Shown here: positions 37,050 through 45,581 of the stretch, in pieces | Layout: each line of letters starts with the position of its first letter | Position numbering within the stretch: the stretch's first letter is position 1 | Source: an uncultured Lachnospiraceae bacterium | GTDB taxonomy: Bacteria > Bacillota > Clostridia > Lachnospirales > Lachnospiraceae | Reading direction: 5' to 3' | Length of the DNA: 54,217 bases | Assembly: GCA_947589055.1 (NCBI GenBank) | Contig: CANPZL010000011.1 | Coordinates: 1 to 54,217, forward strand | Notes under the pieces: generated by a model | The model's database searches: none | The model's input: the letters and a program-made list of their open reading frames with translations, nothing else | What the model was told of the DNA's origin: nothing | Made by a program: the position numbers and the translations under genes

Positions 37050-38120
37050 CTATTCAAAGGTTACGCCCGCAGGATTTGCCTTGTCAAAATATGTGATCCA
37101 TGTCTTTCCCGGATTCATATATAACCGTTCCCCGTTCGTATCATAATAATGGATGGTTCCCATCTCATACCGCCATGTGATCGGAATATACTGTCCGTTT
37201 GTGGCGTAATAACCATCTCCATGCTCCTCGTTGCAGACCTCCATCAGATAACCGTCTACCGAATAGGTTTCCGCAAACAAGATCAATACATTCTGATAGT
37301 GAAGCTGTTCATTGGTCTGGTCATCAATCTGTTCTTCTCCAAATTGGAACCGGTAATACTGGCCATCCTCCTCATGATATTCAAACCAAGGCTGGCGGCT
37401 GGCATTAAACGCCGTTACGATCTTCTTTGCAGAGCTGCCGCCCTCTAAATCCTTATTTTTGGAATTAAAATAAAAGGAAGGCTGATAATTACTGTCATGC
37501 TCCATGGAAAATCCGGCGGCTTCCAGTGCGGAATTTAAACCTTCTTCCGAAGTATAAGCATTATGCGGAGCAACTCTGGAATTATCCCGATAAATGAAAT
37601 AATTTCCGAGGCCTCCCATACCGTCCATATCATCTACTCTGGCGGAAGCCAGTTCGTTATCCGCCAAAACGGAAGTACCAATATGGCAGAATACTGCGTC
37701 CATCTGCCCGGCTGCCCGGACATAATACTGTCTGGCTGATCGGACCGGCCCGATCTTTTCCAGTCCTTCATAGTTGGAAAAAACTGCCATCAGACGCGTG
37801 ATCCCGCCTTCCACGATCATTTCGTATACTACATCCGCCTGTCCGATTCCGGACTGCGGCATTGCCTCGCCGATATTATTGATCATGATGGCAACCGGAC
37901 GTCTTGCATTTTGCTCCGGATCAATCCATTCTCCTGTCAGATCACTTTGCACCTTACCTTCCGTATTCACCAGTTCGATTCCCGCTGCCGACTGCATGGA
38001 AACCGGCAGTGGAACGGAAATCGCATCTCCAAACTTATCGGAACAGCCGGAAAGCAAAAAGCAGGCTCCTAACAAAACACCGATACCCATTTTCTTATAA
38101 CATTTCATATTCTTCTTCAT
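37050..38120 (-). CDS. DUF3048 lipoprotein (YerB-like)
   Basis: Signal peptide with lipobox LLSGC (C26), so exported and lipid-anchored. The mature part has the DUF3048 features: PVAIMINNIGEAMPQSGIGQADVVYE and GIGP-like VRSARQYY, then a second domain near 250-356 with YQNVLILF and GTIHYYD. B. subtilis YerB is the reference; its job is unknown. Length 356 is usual. GAGGTG lies upstream of the ATG. Confidence 0.92.
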   Translation of the reverse strand: MKKNMKCYKKMGIGVLLGACFLLSGCSDKFGDAISVPLPVSMQSAAGIELVNTEGKVQSDLTGEWIDPEQNARRPVAIMINNIGEAMPQSGIGQADVVYEMIVEGGITRLMAVFSNYEGLEKIGPVRSARQYYVRAAGQMDAVFCHIGTSVLADNELASARVDDMDGMGGLGNYFIYRDNSRVAPHNAYTSEEGLNSALEAAGFSMEHDSNYQPSFYFNSKNKDLEGGSSAKKIVTAFNASRQPWFEYHEEDGQYYRFQFGEEQIDDQTNEQLHYQNVLILFAETYSVDGYLMEVCNEEHGDGYYATNGQYIPITWRYEMGTIHYYDTNGERLYMNPGKTWITYFDKANPAGVTFE

Positions 38121-38140
38121 TGCTTACACCTCATCTGATC

Positions 38141-38641
38141 TTAGTCTCTTGTATATCCCTTGTTTTGCAGAATATCCTCTTGTTTTGCTTCCATTTGCAG
38201 CTGTTCTTCCTTTTCCTCATGATCGTAACCGCTTAAATGCAGCATACTGTGAGCAATCAAAAAGGCCAGCTCCCGTTCGGGACTATGTCCGAACTCCTGT
38301 GCCTGTTCATATACCTTGTCCATAGAAACAACAATATCCCCAAGATTTAATTCACCGGTATCCGGATCAAAATACGCCTCCGGCTGCTCCTCTACCAGTT
38401 CAAACTCCTCCTGCCTGCGGAATGCGATCATAGGAAAGGACAGCACATCCGTCGGGCGATCAATCCCTCTTTGTTCTCGGTTGATTTCCCGGATTCTTTC
38501 ATTATCTGTCAAAAGCACTTGAACTTGAACCTCGTAGGGACAGCGGACCGCCTCCAACGCTCCTTCAATAACTTCCCGGATAATCTGCTTATAATCCATG
38601 GAGATTTCACAAAGATATTCATTCTCGATATTTACCGTCAT
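38141..38641 (-). CDS. ybeY: Endoribonuclease YbeY
   Basis: Zinc endoribonuclease involved in 16S rRNA 3' maturation and ribosome quality control. The zinc motif H131-SML-H135-LSGYD-H141 is complete and GDIVVSMD precedes it. I start at 38641, where GGGAGGAAAT stands directly before the ATG; a six-codon extension upstream lacks a site. At 166 residues it is normal. It follows phoH as in most Firmicutes but has its own strong promoter. Confidence 0.96.
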   Translation of the reverse strand: MTVNIENEYLCEISMDYKQIIREVIEGALEAVRCPYEVQVQVLLTDNERIREINREQRGIDRPTDVLSFPMIAFRRQEEFELVEEQPEAYFDPDTGELNLGDIVVSMDKVYEQAQEFGHSPERELAFLIAHSMLHLSGYDHEEKEEQLQMEAKQEDILQNKGYTRD

Positions 38642-38677
38642 ATTTCCTCCCCAACTCAATATCTTGTGTCTCCTCCC

Positions 38678-38706
38678 ATTATAAACAACAAAATATATTA
38701 TGACAA
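38678..38706 (-). promoter_or_regulatory. Near-consensus promoter for ybeY and downstream genes
   Basis: On the minus strand TTGTCA (38701-38706, five of six) and TATAAT (38678-38683, six of six) are separated by exactly 17 bases. Predicted RNA start is about 30 bases before the ybeY ATG. This is the best housekeeping-type promoter in the window. Confidence 0.85.
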
Positions 38707-38740
38707 GCCTTTTCGGAAAGGATTTTCATTTTTCTGTCCC

Positions 38741-39754
38741 CTATGCTAAAACTCCGGGATTTTTTCCTTCCGTTCCCCGATTTTTTTTAATCCGCCGCCG
38801 ATGCTCCTCATAGGAATCATATGCACTGACGATTTTTTGTACCAAAGGATGCCGGACCACGTCCTGACTGGTCAGGTGGCAGACGCCGATCTCATCGATT
38901 TTTTGCAGGACCTTTAACGCTTCGTCCAGTCCGGAAACCGTATTGGGTGCCAGATCCTTTTGCGACAGATCTCCCGTTATGATCGCTTTTGAGCCAAAAC
39001 CGATCCGGGTCAAAAACATTTTCATCTGCGCCGGCGTGGTATTTTGAGCCTCGTCCAAGATGATATAAGAATTATCCAGCGTTCTTCCCCGCATATATGC
39101 CAACGGCGCTACTTCGATCAATCCTTTTTCCATATTTCGTAAAAAGGATTCCGCTCCCATGATCTCATACAGGGCGTCATACAGCGGCCGAAGATACGGA
39201 TCGACCTTGCTTTGCAGGTCACCGGGCAGAAACCCAAGCTTCTCTCCCGCCTCAATAGCAGGCCGGGTCAGAATGATACGATTCACTTCATCATTCTTAA
39301 ATGCTGTAATTGCCTTTGCCATGGCAAGATAGGTTTTCCCCGTTCCGGCCGGTCCGACGCCAAAGACGATCATCTTTTCCTGTATTAAGTCTACATATTG
39401 CTTCTGTCCCAGTGTTTTCGCTTTGATCGGTTTTCCGCTTATGGTATGGCAGATAATATCCTGATCCAATTCTGTCATCTGCTGTACCTGTCCGGTAAAC
39501 GACAACGATAAAACATAATCGACATTCTGTTCTGTTATCTCGTTTCCACGCTCGGAAAGTGCTGTCAACTGCATAAGAACCTCTTTTGCACGGTTTACCT
39601 GTTCCTCTGTCCCCAGTACTTTCAAGGAATCATCCCGCAGGATCATGGTAACCGATAATGTCCGCTCAATCTTCCTTATATGTCTATCATATTGCCCGAA
39701 CACATTCCGTATATGCTCGTCTGGTATGTGCATGGTAACTTCCACTGTACTCAT
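38741..39754 (-). CDS. phoH: PhoH-like ATPase
   Basis: Cytoplasmic P-loop ATPase of the PhoH/YbeZ family, often functionally tied to YbeY and RNA metabolism. GPAGTGKT lies at 134-141, Walker B in SYIILDEAQNTTPAQMK, and the motif ILTRPAIEAGEKLGFLPG follows the P-loop. The N-terminal 70 residues look KH-like. Length 337 fits. It comes after yqfD, and GGAGGAG precedes the ATG. Confidence 0.95.
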   Translation of the reverse strand: MSTVEVTMHIPDEHIRNVFGQYDRHIRKIERTLSVTMILRDDSLKVLGTEEQVNRAKEVLMQLTALSERGNEITEQNVDYVLSLSFTGQVQQMTELDQDIICHTISGKPIKAKTLGQKQYVDLIQEKMIVFGVGPAGTGKTYLAMAKAITAFKNDEVNRIILTRPAIEAGEKLGFLPGDLQSKVDPYLRPLYDALYEIMGAESFLRNMEKGLIEVAPLAYMRGRTLDNSYIILDEAQNTTPAQMKMFLTRIGFGSKAIITGDLSQKDLAPNTVSGLDEALKVLQKIDEIGVCHLTSQDVVRHPLVQKIVSAYDSYEEHRRRIKKNRGTEGKNPGVLA

Positions 39755-39783
39755 ATTTTCTCCTCCGTTGCTGTTGGAACCGG

Positions 39784-41025
39784 TTATTCCTGTGTTATTT
39801 CATCTGCTTCCGGCGCCTGTACTCCTTCCTCCGGAACTGCCAGCGTCCTCCCATATCCGATCCGTTCCCAGACTACGATACTTCCGGACGCATGACAGAC
39901 ACCGTCTCTGCATTCTATTGTAACATTATTCTCCATGATTTCTACCTCTTTTTCCGACAAATCATCTATGAACCGCTGAAGCCGCTTTTCTGCCCGCTGC
40001 TGCGCCTCCTCCTCGGAATAAGTATAAAGCTCCGGCTGGTATTCCCGTCGTTCATTTACCGTAAAGCTGACAGGCAGATAATAGGTGCCGCCCAGACAAA
40101 GCTTATGATTTTCCTCTATCACATCATAATGTTGAAATTCTTTCCACGGAAAATGAAACTCCTGCACCCAGTTTAACAGCTCAACGGTGATCGCCCGCTG
40201 ATGATTCCCGGTATAAGTCTTATCATAGTATTGCATTTCAAAGGAATCTTCATACGGATAAACCGTCTCCGCAATAATATCCCCATCTGCCGCCACATAA
40301 TCCGTTTCGATCACTTCATCGAAATCGTCATAAATGTTGATGACGCCGGAAATCAGGACATCTCCTTTGGAAACAGACTGTCCCGGCTTCACCACAGGCG
40401 TTCCGCTTCTGGTAATCATCTCTACAATTACCCCGTCTTTTGCAGCCGCAATATCCTGAGGCGGTGCCGCTTCATCAACCAGTTCGGTTCCCTCTAATGT
40501 TTCCTTCAGTTCTACATTCAGTTGTGTACCGATAATTTCGCAACTGACCCAGGAAATTTCCGGAAAATCCTGCCGCAGCTGCTCCTCCAGCCAGTTACAG
40601 TCAATCTTTGATTTCCGCATTCCCAGCGTCACATAGGATTCTTCGATCCGGTCTGCGATCTGTTCCTCCGTATAAAAATAGGTACCATCCACATTTATGT
40701 CCCAGATAAACAGGGAACAAAGGTAGACAAGACCGCCGCAAAGAATCAATCCCCCCAGAAACAGCTTTCGTTTTCGATACCGAAACAAAAGAAAGGGAAG
40801 TCCATATTTATTCCGGATTTCCAGCTTAGAGCCGGTCTTTTTTCGGAGTGGATCCAGCTCCTTTACCGACCGTCGATCAATTTTAAAAAGATAACCGTTT
40901 TCTGCCGGTTCCATATCCCAGACAAAGAGGTTTTTATGATTTAACAGGGAAAGAAACCGTTCCGGACGGTTCCCGGACACATAAATTTCAACATAACCAT
41001 GAAGCCATGTTCTGATTCTACCCAT
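39784..41025 (-). CDS. yqfD: Sporulation protein YqfD
   Basis: Single-pass membrane protein needed for proper sporulation in B. subtilis; its biochemical role is unresolved. The N-terminal domain (GYVEIYVSGNRPERFLSLL) is followed by a membrane span (about 90-110, LFLGGLILCGGLVYLCSLF). The extracytoplasmic part contains a POTRA-like region (EEQLRQDFPEISWVSCEI) and a stretch with a G5/biotinyl-like PGQSVSKGDVLISG turn. I use ATG 41025; a TTG frame starts 7 codons earlier inside the yqfC end. Length 413 is usual. Confidence 0.9.
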   Translation of the reverse strand: MGRIRTWLHGYVEIYVSGNRPERFLSLLNHKNLFVWDMEPAENGYLFKIDRRSVKELDPLRKKTGSKLEIRNKYGLPFLLFRYRKRKLFLGGLILCGGLVYLCSLFIWDINVDGTYFYTEEQIADRIEESYVTLGMRKSKIDCNWLEEQLRQDFPEISWVSCEIIGTQLNVELKETLEGTELVDEAAPPQDIAAAKDGVIVEMITRSGTPVVKPGQSVSKGDVLISGVINIYDDFDEVIETDYVAADGDIIAETVYPYEDSFEMQYYDKTYTGNHQRAITVELLNWVQEFHFPWKEFQHYDVIEENHKLCLGGTYYLPVSFTVNERREYQPELYTYSEEEAQQRAEKRLQRFIDDLSEKEVEIMENNVTIECRDGVCHASGSIVVWERIGYGRTLAVPEEGVQAPEADEITQE

Positions 41026-41032
41026 ATGCCAC

Positions 41033-41275
41033 CTACCCAAATTCAATTTTTTGAATAGTGCCTGTTATCTTCATATCCACAGCACCATAATGCTCGATCC
41101 GCATTCCGGCCCCCGTAAGGCATACCTCAATATGCTTTCCCGCCACCCGAATACGATCTTGTGTATATTCCAGTAAGGTTCGATAGTTCTCCAGCCACGC
41201 TTCTCCGGTTCCGTAGACTCGTAAAACAGTTGCCCCCTCCGTTACATCAACGGGAACCTGCATCGTATTGCCCAT
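41033..41275 (-). CDS. yqfC: YabP/YqfC-family sporulation protein
   Basis: An 80-residue beta-rich protein of the YabP/YqfC family, normally made in the mother cell during sporulation and partnered with YqfD. Family features are the GTGEAWLENYRTLLEYTQDRI and MRIEHYGAVDMKITGTI stretches. AGGAAG precedes the ATG, and a sigma-E-like promoter lies at 41301-41329. Confidence 0.88.
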   Translation of the reverse strand: MGNTMQVPVDVTEGATVLRVYGTGEAWLENYRTLLEYTQDRIRVAGKHIEVCLTGAGMRIEHYGAVDMKITGTIQKIEFG

Positions 41276-41300
41276 GCTTTACTTCCTGAACGCTTTTTAC

Positions 41301-41329
41301 AATATATGTTTCATATGATTCAGATATGA
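41301..41329 (-). promoter_or_regulatory. Candidate sigma-E promoter for yqfC-yqfD-phoH
   Basis: On the minus strand TCATATC (41323-41329) and CATATATT (41301-41308) are separated by exactly 14 bases. The B. subtilis sigma-E consensus is about TCATATT, 13-15 bases, CATACAAT, so matches are six of seven and six of eight. In B. subtilis yqfCD belong to the sigma-E regulon. The -35 shares bases with the tail of the preceding terminator. Confidence 0.55.
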
Positions 41330-41365
41330 AAACGGACTGCTCCAAGAATGGAACGCAGTCCGTTT
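41330..41365 (-). terminator. Intrinsic terminator after the FakA gene
   Basis: Minus-strand AAACGGACTGC pairs perfectly with GCAGTCCGTTT (11 bp) with TTCCA/TGGA pairing in the loop, followed by TTTT then CATATC. It ends the Asp23-FakA transcript. Confidence 0.88.
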
Positions 41366-41397
41366 CTCACAGGATATAATCGGTTTGAAATGTGCTT

Positions 41398-43050
41398 TTA
41401 TTCGATCGATATTACATAATAATAGATGGGCTGTCCTCCGTAATGCAGTTCTACATCACAGTTCTTATATTTCTTTTCCAGAATATCCAGCACTGCATTT
41501 GCATCGTCTTCCTGCACCTCATCTCCGTAATACAGACAGATCAGCTCGGTATCCTCATCCACCAGTTCATTCACCAGCTCCAGTGTCGTTTCATGAACAT
41601 CTCTGCCGACTGCCTTGATTCCATCGTCACCAAGCCCCATAATATCGCCCATACTGATGGTTTTTCCATCTATACTGGTATCCCGGACTGCATAGGTGAC
41701 CTGTCCGGTTTTTACATAGGACATCGCTTCCGTCATACCTGCCGCATTATCTTCTTTTGTCTGGGAAGGATCAAAAGCGATCACAGCCGAGATCCCCTGC
41801 GGAATAGTCTTAGACGGAATCACAACGATCTCCTTATCCTCAACCAAACTCTGGGCCTGCTGTGCAGTAAGGATAATATTTTTATTGTTGGGAAGGATAA
41901 ATATGGTTTTTGCATTCACCTGTTCAATGGCATTTAACATATCCTCTGTACTTGGGTTCATGGTCTGACCGCCTTCGATCAGATAATCCACCCCAAGACC
42001 GGTAAATATTTCATTCATTCCCTCTCCAATGGTAACGGAGATAAACCCATATTCCTTTTCCGGCTTACCGGTTTTCGCGATAGGCTCCTTCTGTTTTGCC
42101 GCCTTTTCAAGTTTTTCTTTATGCTCCTCCCGCATATTATCAATCTTCATACGGGTCAGGGAACCATAGGTCAGGCCTTTTTCAAACGCCAGTCCCGGAT
42201 GGTTGGTATGCACATGTACTTTAACGATCTCCTCATCCGATACCACTACCAGCGAATCGCCGATCGAGCTTAAATATTCCTTAAACTCGGCTTCCATCTC
42301 CTCCGTATACTCCTGTTCAAGAAGTATGATGAACTCCGTACAGTATCCAAACGTAATCTCCGCATTCGGATCATCTTCCACTGTGAATTCATATCTGTCC
42401 GTTTCTTCCGGAACTACAGTGATCTCAATTTCCTTTCCGATCAACGCCTGATATGCCCCTTGCAGCACCTCCATCAGTCCCTGACCGCCGGAGTCAACCA
42501 CGCCGGCCTCCTTCAGGACCGGCAGCAGTTCTGGTGTATAAGCAAGCACCTCATACCCATAATCAAGGAGAAGCTTTCCAAATTCTTCTATATCTTTTAC
42601 CCGCCGGCAGATCTCATTGGCTTTGTTTGCAATTCCTTTTGCCACCGTTAAAATGGTTCCCTCCTTCGGCTTCATGACCGCCTTATAAGCGGTAGCTACC
42701 GCATGTTCAAAGCAAACTGCCAAGTCTTCGGTTGTCAAAGCATCTTTTCCGGAAATTTCCCGGCAAAAGCCTCGAAAAAGCTGGGAAAGGATCACTCCGG
42801 AATTCCCTCTGGCTCCCCGCAGCGAGCCGCTGGAAATTGCCTTTGCCAAAGCTGCCATAGTAGGCTGTTCTAATGCCGTTACTTCCTTGGCAGCAGACAT
42901 GATCGTCAGCGTCATATTGGTCCCCGTATCTCCGTCCGGAACCGGGAATACATTTAACTGGTTGATATATTCCTTTTTGTTTTCTATATTCTTTGCTCCG
43001 GCCAAAAAGGCCTTTTGAAGCATTTCTGCATCGAATTTCATGATTGCCAC
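41398..43050 (-). CDS. DAK2-domain fatty acid kinase (FakA/YloV)
   Basis: Phosphorylates fatty acids held by a FakB (DegV) carrier, feeding phospholipid synthesis. The N-terminal DAK2 kinase domain has the metal-binding VFPVPDGDTGTN (about 35-45) and a GARGNSGVILSQ loop. Residues from about 200 on form the middle and C-terminal FakA domains ending in HYGGQPIYYYVIS. GTG start at 43050 is supported by AGGAGG 8 bases upstream. Linkage to the Asp23 gene (yloU-yloV) is conserved. No FakB gene is in the window. Confidence 0.94.
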   Translation of the reverse strand: MAIMKFDAEMLQKAFLAGAKNIENKKEYINQLNVFPVPDGDTGTNMTLTIMSAAKEVTALEQPTMAALAKAISSGSLRGARGNSGVILSQLFRGFCREISGKDALTTEDLAVCFEHAVATAYKAVMKPKEGTILTVAKGIANKANEICRRVKDIEEFGKLLLDYGYEVLAYTPELLPVLKEAGVVDSGGQGLMEVLQGAYQALIGKEIEITVVPEETDRYEFTVEDDPNAEITFGYCTEFIILLEQEYTEEMEAEFKEYLSSIGDSLVVVSDEEIVKVHVHTNHPGLAFEKGLTYGSLTRMKIDNMREEHKEKLEKAAKQKEPIAKTGKPEKEYGFISVTIGEGMNEIFTGLGVDYLIEGGQTMNPSTEDMLNAIEQVNAKTIFILPNNKNIILTAQQAQSLVEDKEIVVIPSKTIPQGISAVIAFDPSQTKEDNAAGMTEAMSYVKTGQVTYAVRDTSIDGKTISMGDIMGLGDDGIKAVGRDVHETTLELVNELVDEDTELICLYYGDEVQEDDANAVLDILEKKYKNCDVELHYGGQPIYYYVISIE

Positions 43051-43070
43051 TTTTGTTTCCTCCTAATCAA

Positions 43071-43427
43071 TCAGTCCAATACCCGGACACCTTCCACATA
43101 AATGTTGATATGTTCTACAGGCATACCGGTGAATTCCTCTACCTTATATCTTACGGTGCTCATCAAATTATCTGCAACTACAGAAATGCTGACGCCATAT
43201 GCTACAATAATATGAAAATCTATCGAGATACGGTTGGAATCAATGATAACATTTACACCCTTGCTAACACTGTCACCCCGCAAAAGCTTCACAATACCGT
43301 CCTTTACACTGACCGTAGCCATTCCTACGATACCAAAGCATTCCACCGCAGTCAGTCCGGCATATTGGGCAACTACCTCATTGTCAATGACAATATCACC
43401 ATTTTCCGTACTCATTCGTCCTTTCAT
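43071..43427 (-). CDS. Asp23/Gls24-family protein (YloU)
   Basis: A 118-residue member of the Asp23 family (alkaline-shock-related, membrane-cytoplasm interface proteins). Features are DIVIDNEVVAQYAGLTAVECFG and IDFHIIVAYGVSI with the C-terminal VEHINIYVEGVRV. GGAGG lies 7 bases before M1. It is the first gene of the unit with fakA. Function is unknown; it is often essential or envelope-stress-linked. Confidence 0.93.
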   Translation of the reverse strand: MKGRMSTENGDIVIDNEVVAQYAGLTAVECFGIVGMATVSVKDGIVKLLRGDSVSKGVNVIIDSNRISIDFHIIVAYGVSISVVADNLMSTVRYKVEEFTGMPVEHINIYVEGVRVLD

Positions 43428-43573
43428 TCCATAACCTCCGTTCTCATACTATACTCAAACTGTTATATTCGTATCCCATCAGGGCCGAACCGGCTATACG
43501 TTTTTTCCGTTTCCCTTCCGGAATTATGTTCGGATATGCTTTCACTCCGATCATTAAAAATCAATATATTATC

Positions 43574-43579
43574 ATTATA
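43574..43579 (-). promoter_or_regulatory. -10 box for the Asp23-FakA unit
   Basis: A perfect minus-strand TATAAT, with A/T-rich DNA including a run of eight T upstream but no clear -35 at 17 bases. It would give a leader of about 140 bases before the Asp23 gene; I see no obvious conserved structure in it. Confidence 0.4.
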
Positions 43580-43624
43580 ACCGTTTTAATAAAAAAAAGA
43601 AATACAATTTTTCCATATTTTCTC

Positions 43625-43653
43625 TTGCATTTCCAAATCAAATCTGTTAAAAT
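43625..43653 (+). promoter_or_regulatory. Promoter for rpmB
   Basis: TTGCAT (43625-43630) and TAAAAT (43648-43653, five of six) separated by 17 bases, about 47 bases before the rpmB ATG. Confidence 0.7.
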
Positions 43654-43699
43654 TGTCACGTTGTGAACTTACGCTACTAAATGATGAGGAGGTGCAGCA

Positions 43700-43885
43700 A
43701 TGGCAAAGTGTGCAATTTGTAATAAAGGCGCTCATTTCGGAATTAAAGTGAGCCATTCTCATAGAAGATCAAACAGAATGTGGAAATCAAATATCAAGTC
43801 TGTTAAGGTTCTTGTGAACGGAGCTCCGAAGAAAATGTACGTTTGTACTTCTTGTTTGAAATCCGGACGTGTAGAACGTGCTTAA
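43700..43885 (+). CDS. rpmB: Ribosomal protein L28
   Basis: A 61-residue large-subunit ribosomal protein. Two CxxC pairs, C4-C7 and C49-C52 (ICN.., CTSC), mark the zinc-binding form. Signature GIKVSHSHRRSNRMWKSNIK. GAGGAGG lies upstream of the ATG. It is monocistronic, faces the opposite way to the neighbouring genes, and ends at a bidirectional terminator. Confidence 0.98.
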   Translation: MAKCAICNKGAHFGIKVSHSHRRSNRMWKSNIKSVKVLVNGAPKKMYVCTSCLKSGRVERA

Positions 43886-43898
43886 TTCCACGCATTAT

Positions 43899-43924
43899 AA
43901 AAAAAGCCCAAACGGGCTTTTTTT
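43899..43924. terminator. Bidirectional terminator between rpmB and the small membrane protein gene
   Basis: AAAAAAAGCCC-AAAC-GGGCTTTTTTT is symmetric, giving a T-run after the stem on both strands. It serves the convergent rpmB and GerW-unit transcripts. Confidence 0.93.
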
Positions 43925-43943
43925 ATGTTACAGATGCCCCTTT

Positions 43944-44078
43944 TTATTTACAAAACAGGCAGTATGCCAGAAGCAGACTTCCGGTTATAATCAAAAATGT
44001 CAGAAAACCTTCCGTAAAACAGTTAATGATCATGCCCACTGCAATAAAAAAGAGGGCAAACCCACATAACCGTTTCAT
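43944..44078 (-). CDS. 44-residue predicted membrane protein
   Basis: A short frame from ATG 44078 to TAA 43944. It begins MKRLCGFALFF and has two hydrophobic stretches, residues 5-20 and 24-42, so it could span the membrane once or twice; the end is CLFCK. AGGAGG stands 10 bases upstream of the ATG, a strong site. It follows the GerW gene by about 95 bases and ends 20 bases before the shared terminator. No family is recognised. Confidence 0.6.
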   Translation of the reverse strand: MKRLCGFALFFIAVGMIINCFTEGFLTFLIITGSLLLAYCLFCK

Positions 44079-44174
44079 GTGTATTCACCCTCCTCAGCCA
44101 ATTCTATATTCTATTGTATGCAGAAGGAATCGAAAAGTTACCTGACGTATCGCCTGTCAAGCCGACTATCGTTA

Positions 44175-44579
44175 TTAACCTTCTATGGCATCTGTATCCT
44201 CTGCCTCTAACGCATCGTTTTCTTTCTTATCCTTAAAATCCTTTGCATAATCCGCAATCTTGTCCAACAGCTCCGGAACCATATCCAAAATCTTGGTAAT
44301 GCTGTCCTGATTCTTGATATTTACAAGCTTTGTATGTCCGTCCTGTATTACCAAAACCGCACTGGGGGACATCTTTCCGCCTAAACCGCCGGCGCCGCTG
44401 TTTTTAGCATTGTTGTCAGCAAACGCACCTGCGGCAACGCCAAAGGTAACATCTACAAGGGGAAGTATGATCGTGCTTCCGATTGTTGTCGGTTCCCCGA
44501 TTACCGTTTTGGTCGTCAGAAAGGAATCCATTCCATTAAATAAAGTACCTACTGTCGCATTAAAATCATTATTTGCCAT
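44175..44579 (-). CDS. gerW: GerW-family sporulation protein (YtfJ)
   Basis: A 134-residue protein of the YtfJ/GerW family, which localises in the forespore and is needed for germination with L-alanine in B. subtilis. Features: TVGTLFNGMDSFLTTKTVIGEP, IILPLVDVTFGVAAGAFA, a glycine-rich NSGAGGLGGKMSPSAVLVI and an acidic tail. Its ATG overlaps the DUF2953 stop (TAATG), with AGGAGG 9 bases upstream, as in the conserved DUF2953-GerW (ytfI-ytfJ) pair. Confidence 0.94.
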   Translation of the reverse strand: MANNDFNATVGTLFNGMDSFLTTKTVIGEPTTIGSTIILPLVDVTFGVAAGAFADNNAKNSGAGGLGGKMSPSAVLVIQDGHTKLVNIKNQDSITKILDMVPELLDKIADYAKDFKDKKENDALEAEDTDAIEG

Positions 44580-45562
44580 TAACTATTTCCTCCTATTATA
44601 TTCCTTGCTTCCTGAATCGTGTTCATCAAATTCCGGTTCAAGATAACCTGCACCAGCAAAGTTACGAAAAAACCAGCCTGCAACCTGCCTTTTGCATATA
44701 ACTGCCCCTCGAAAATCTTCTGTTCAAAATCCGGCGCTATCACAATATGATCTCGGTACAGAGGCATCAGCATACCCATGACGCCTAATATCTGACCGGT
44801 GGACGCCGGATCCTCCAATCCAAACCGCAGAGTACCCTGCAGCTTTCTTGGACGGAAATGTTTTCCAATCCGCAAGAGGTATTTTTTTATATCTTTCCAT
44901 GCCCGTTTTACCGGTTCGCTCTGGAGAAAGACCGTTCCATCCTTCAGCTTGCCGAGAATCATATCTTTTTTCTCTGCCAGCCTGTTCATATTTTCCTTTA
45001 TATTTTCCAAAAAGTCAAGTATTCTTGCGAGTATCTCCGAAATTTTATAATGAACACGCATGGGAATGGTCGTTATCCATTCCATACCTGCCTGTATCTT
45101 ATTATGGATTTTCAGGAAAATTCCGGTGCGGTCCGGCCGAACCTTTGGTTCTTCCTCTTCTTCAACAAGCGGAATTTCCGGTTCTTTCCTTACAGGCGGG
45201 GAAGGAAAATCCGTCGGGAAATCATCCTCAAGCACCCGAACCGGAATCGGTTGTTCTTCCACACGTTCTTCCTCTGCCAGACCTTTATAAAAATGTTTAT
45301 TGGTTTCATCATTGGTAGAAATCGTAAATCCAAAGGATTTCAAATAATAAAGGAATCTGCTCTCACCGTAAGTTCCTTTTAAATCCAGAACGAACCATAA
45401 CCATCTGGCTCTGGCAACCGCCTTAAGCGTACCATAATATTCTGCATCGACCGTATAATATACCGGAACGATCAAAATCAAAAGCAGGATAAGAAGAAGC
45501 ACGCCAAGCAGGATCAGGAGCGTAATCCCCAGCACCTTTAATATTATCAACAAAACTTCCAC
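44579..45562 (-). CDS. DUF2953 membrane protein (YtfI-like)
   Basis: One long N-terminal membrane span of leucine/isoleucine repeats (about 3-35) followed by a soluble domain. Residues 95-150 are acidic/proline-rich, 150-210 helical, and 215-300 carry the DUF2953 core with FRPRKLQGTLRFGLEDPASTG. The GTG start (45562) has GGAGG 10 bases upstream. Length 327 exceeds the usual ~200 because of the linker. Partner of GerW by conserved linkage; function unknown. Confidence 0.88.
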   Translation of the reverse strand: MEVLLIILKVLGITLLILLGVLLLILLLILIVPVYYTVDAEYYGTLKAVARARWLWFVLDLKGTYGESRFLYYLKSFGFTISTNDETNKHFYKGLAEEERVEEQPIPVRVLEDDFPTDFPSPPVRKEPEIPLVEEEEEPKVRPDRTGIFLKIHNKIQAGMEWITTIPMRVHYKISEILARILDFLENIKENMNRLAEKKDMILGKLKDGTVFLQSEPVKRAWKDIKKYLLRIGKHFRPRKLQGTLRFGLEDPASTGQILGVMGMLMPLYRDHIVIAPDFEQKIFEGQLYAKGRLQAGFFVTLLVQVILNRNLMNTIQEARNIIGGNS

Positions 45563-45581
45563 CTACTTCTCACCTCCGATG

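Noticed and set aside
38703..38730. CCTTT-TCGG-AAAGG hairpin between phoH and ybeY as a phoH terminator
   Set aside because: The five-bp stem faces the wrong way: the T-rich stretch follows it on the plus strand, while phoH is transcribed on the minus strand.
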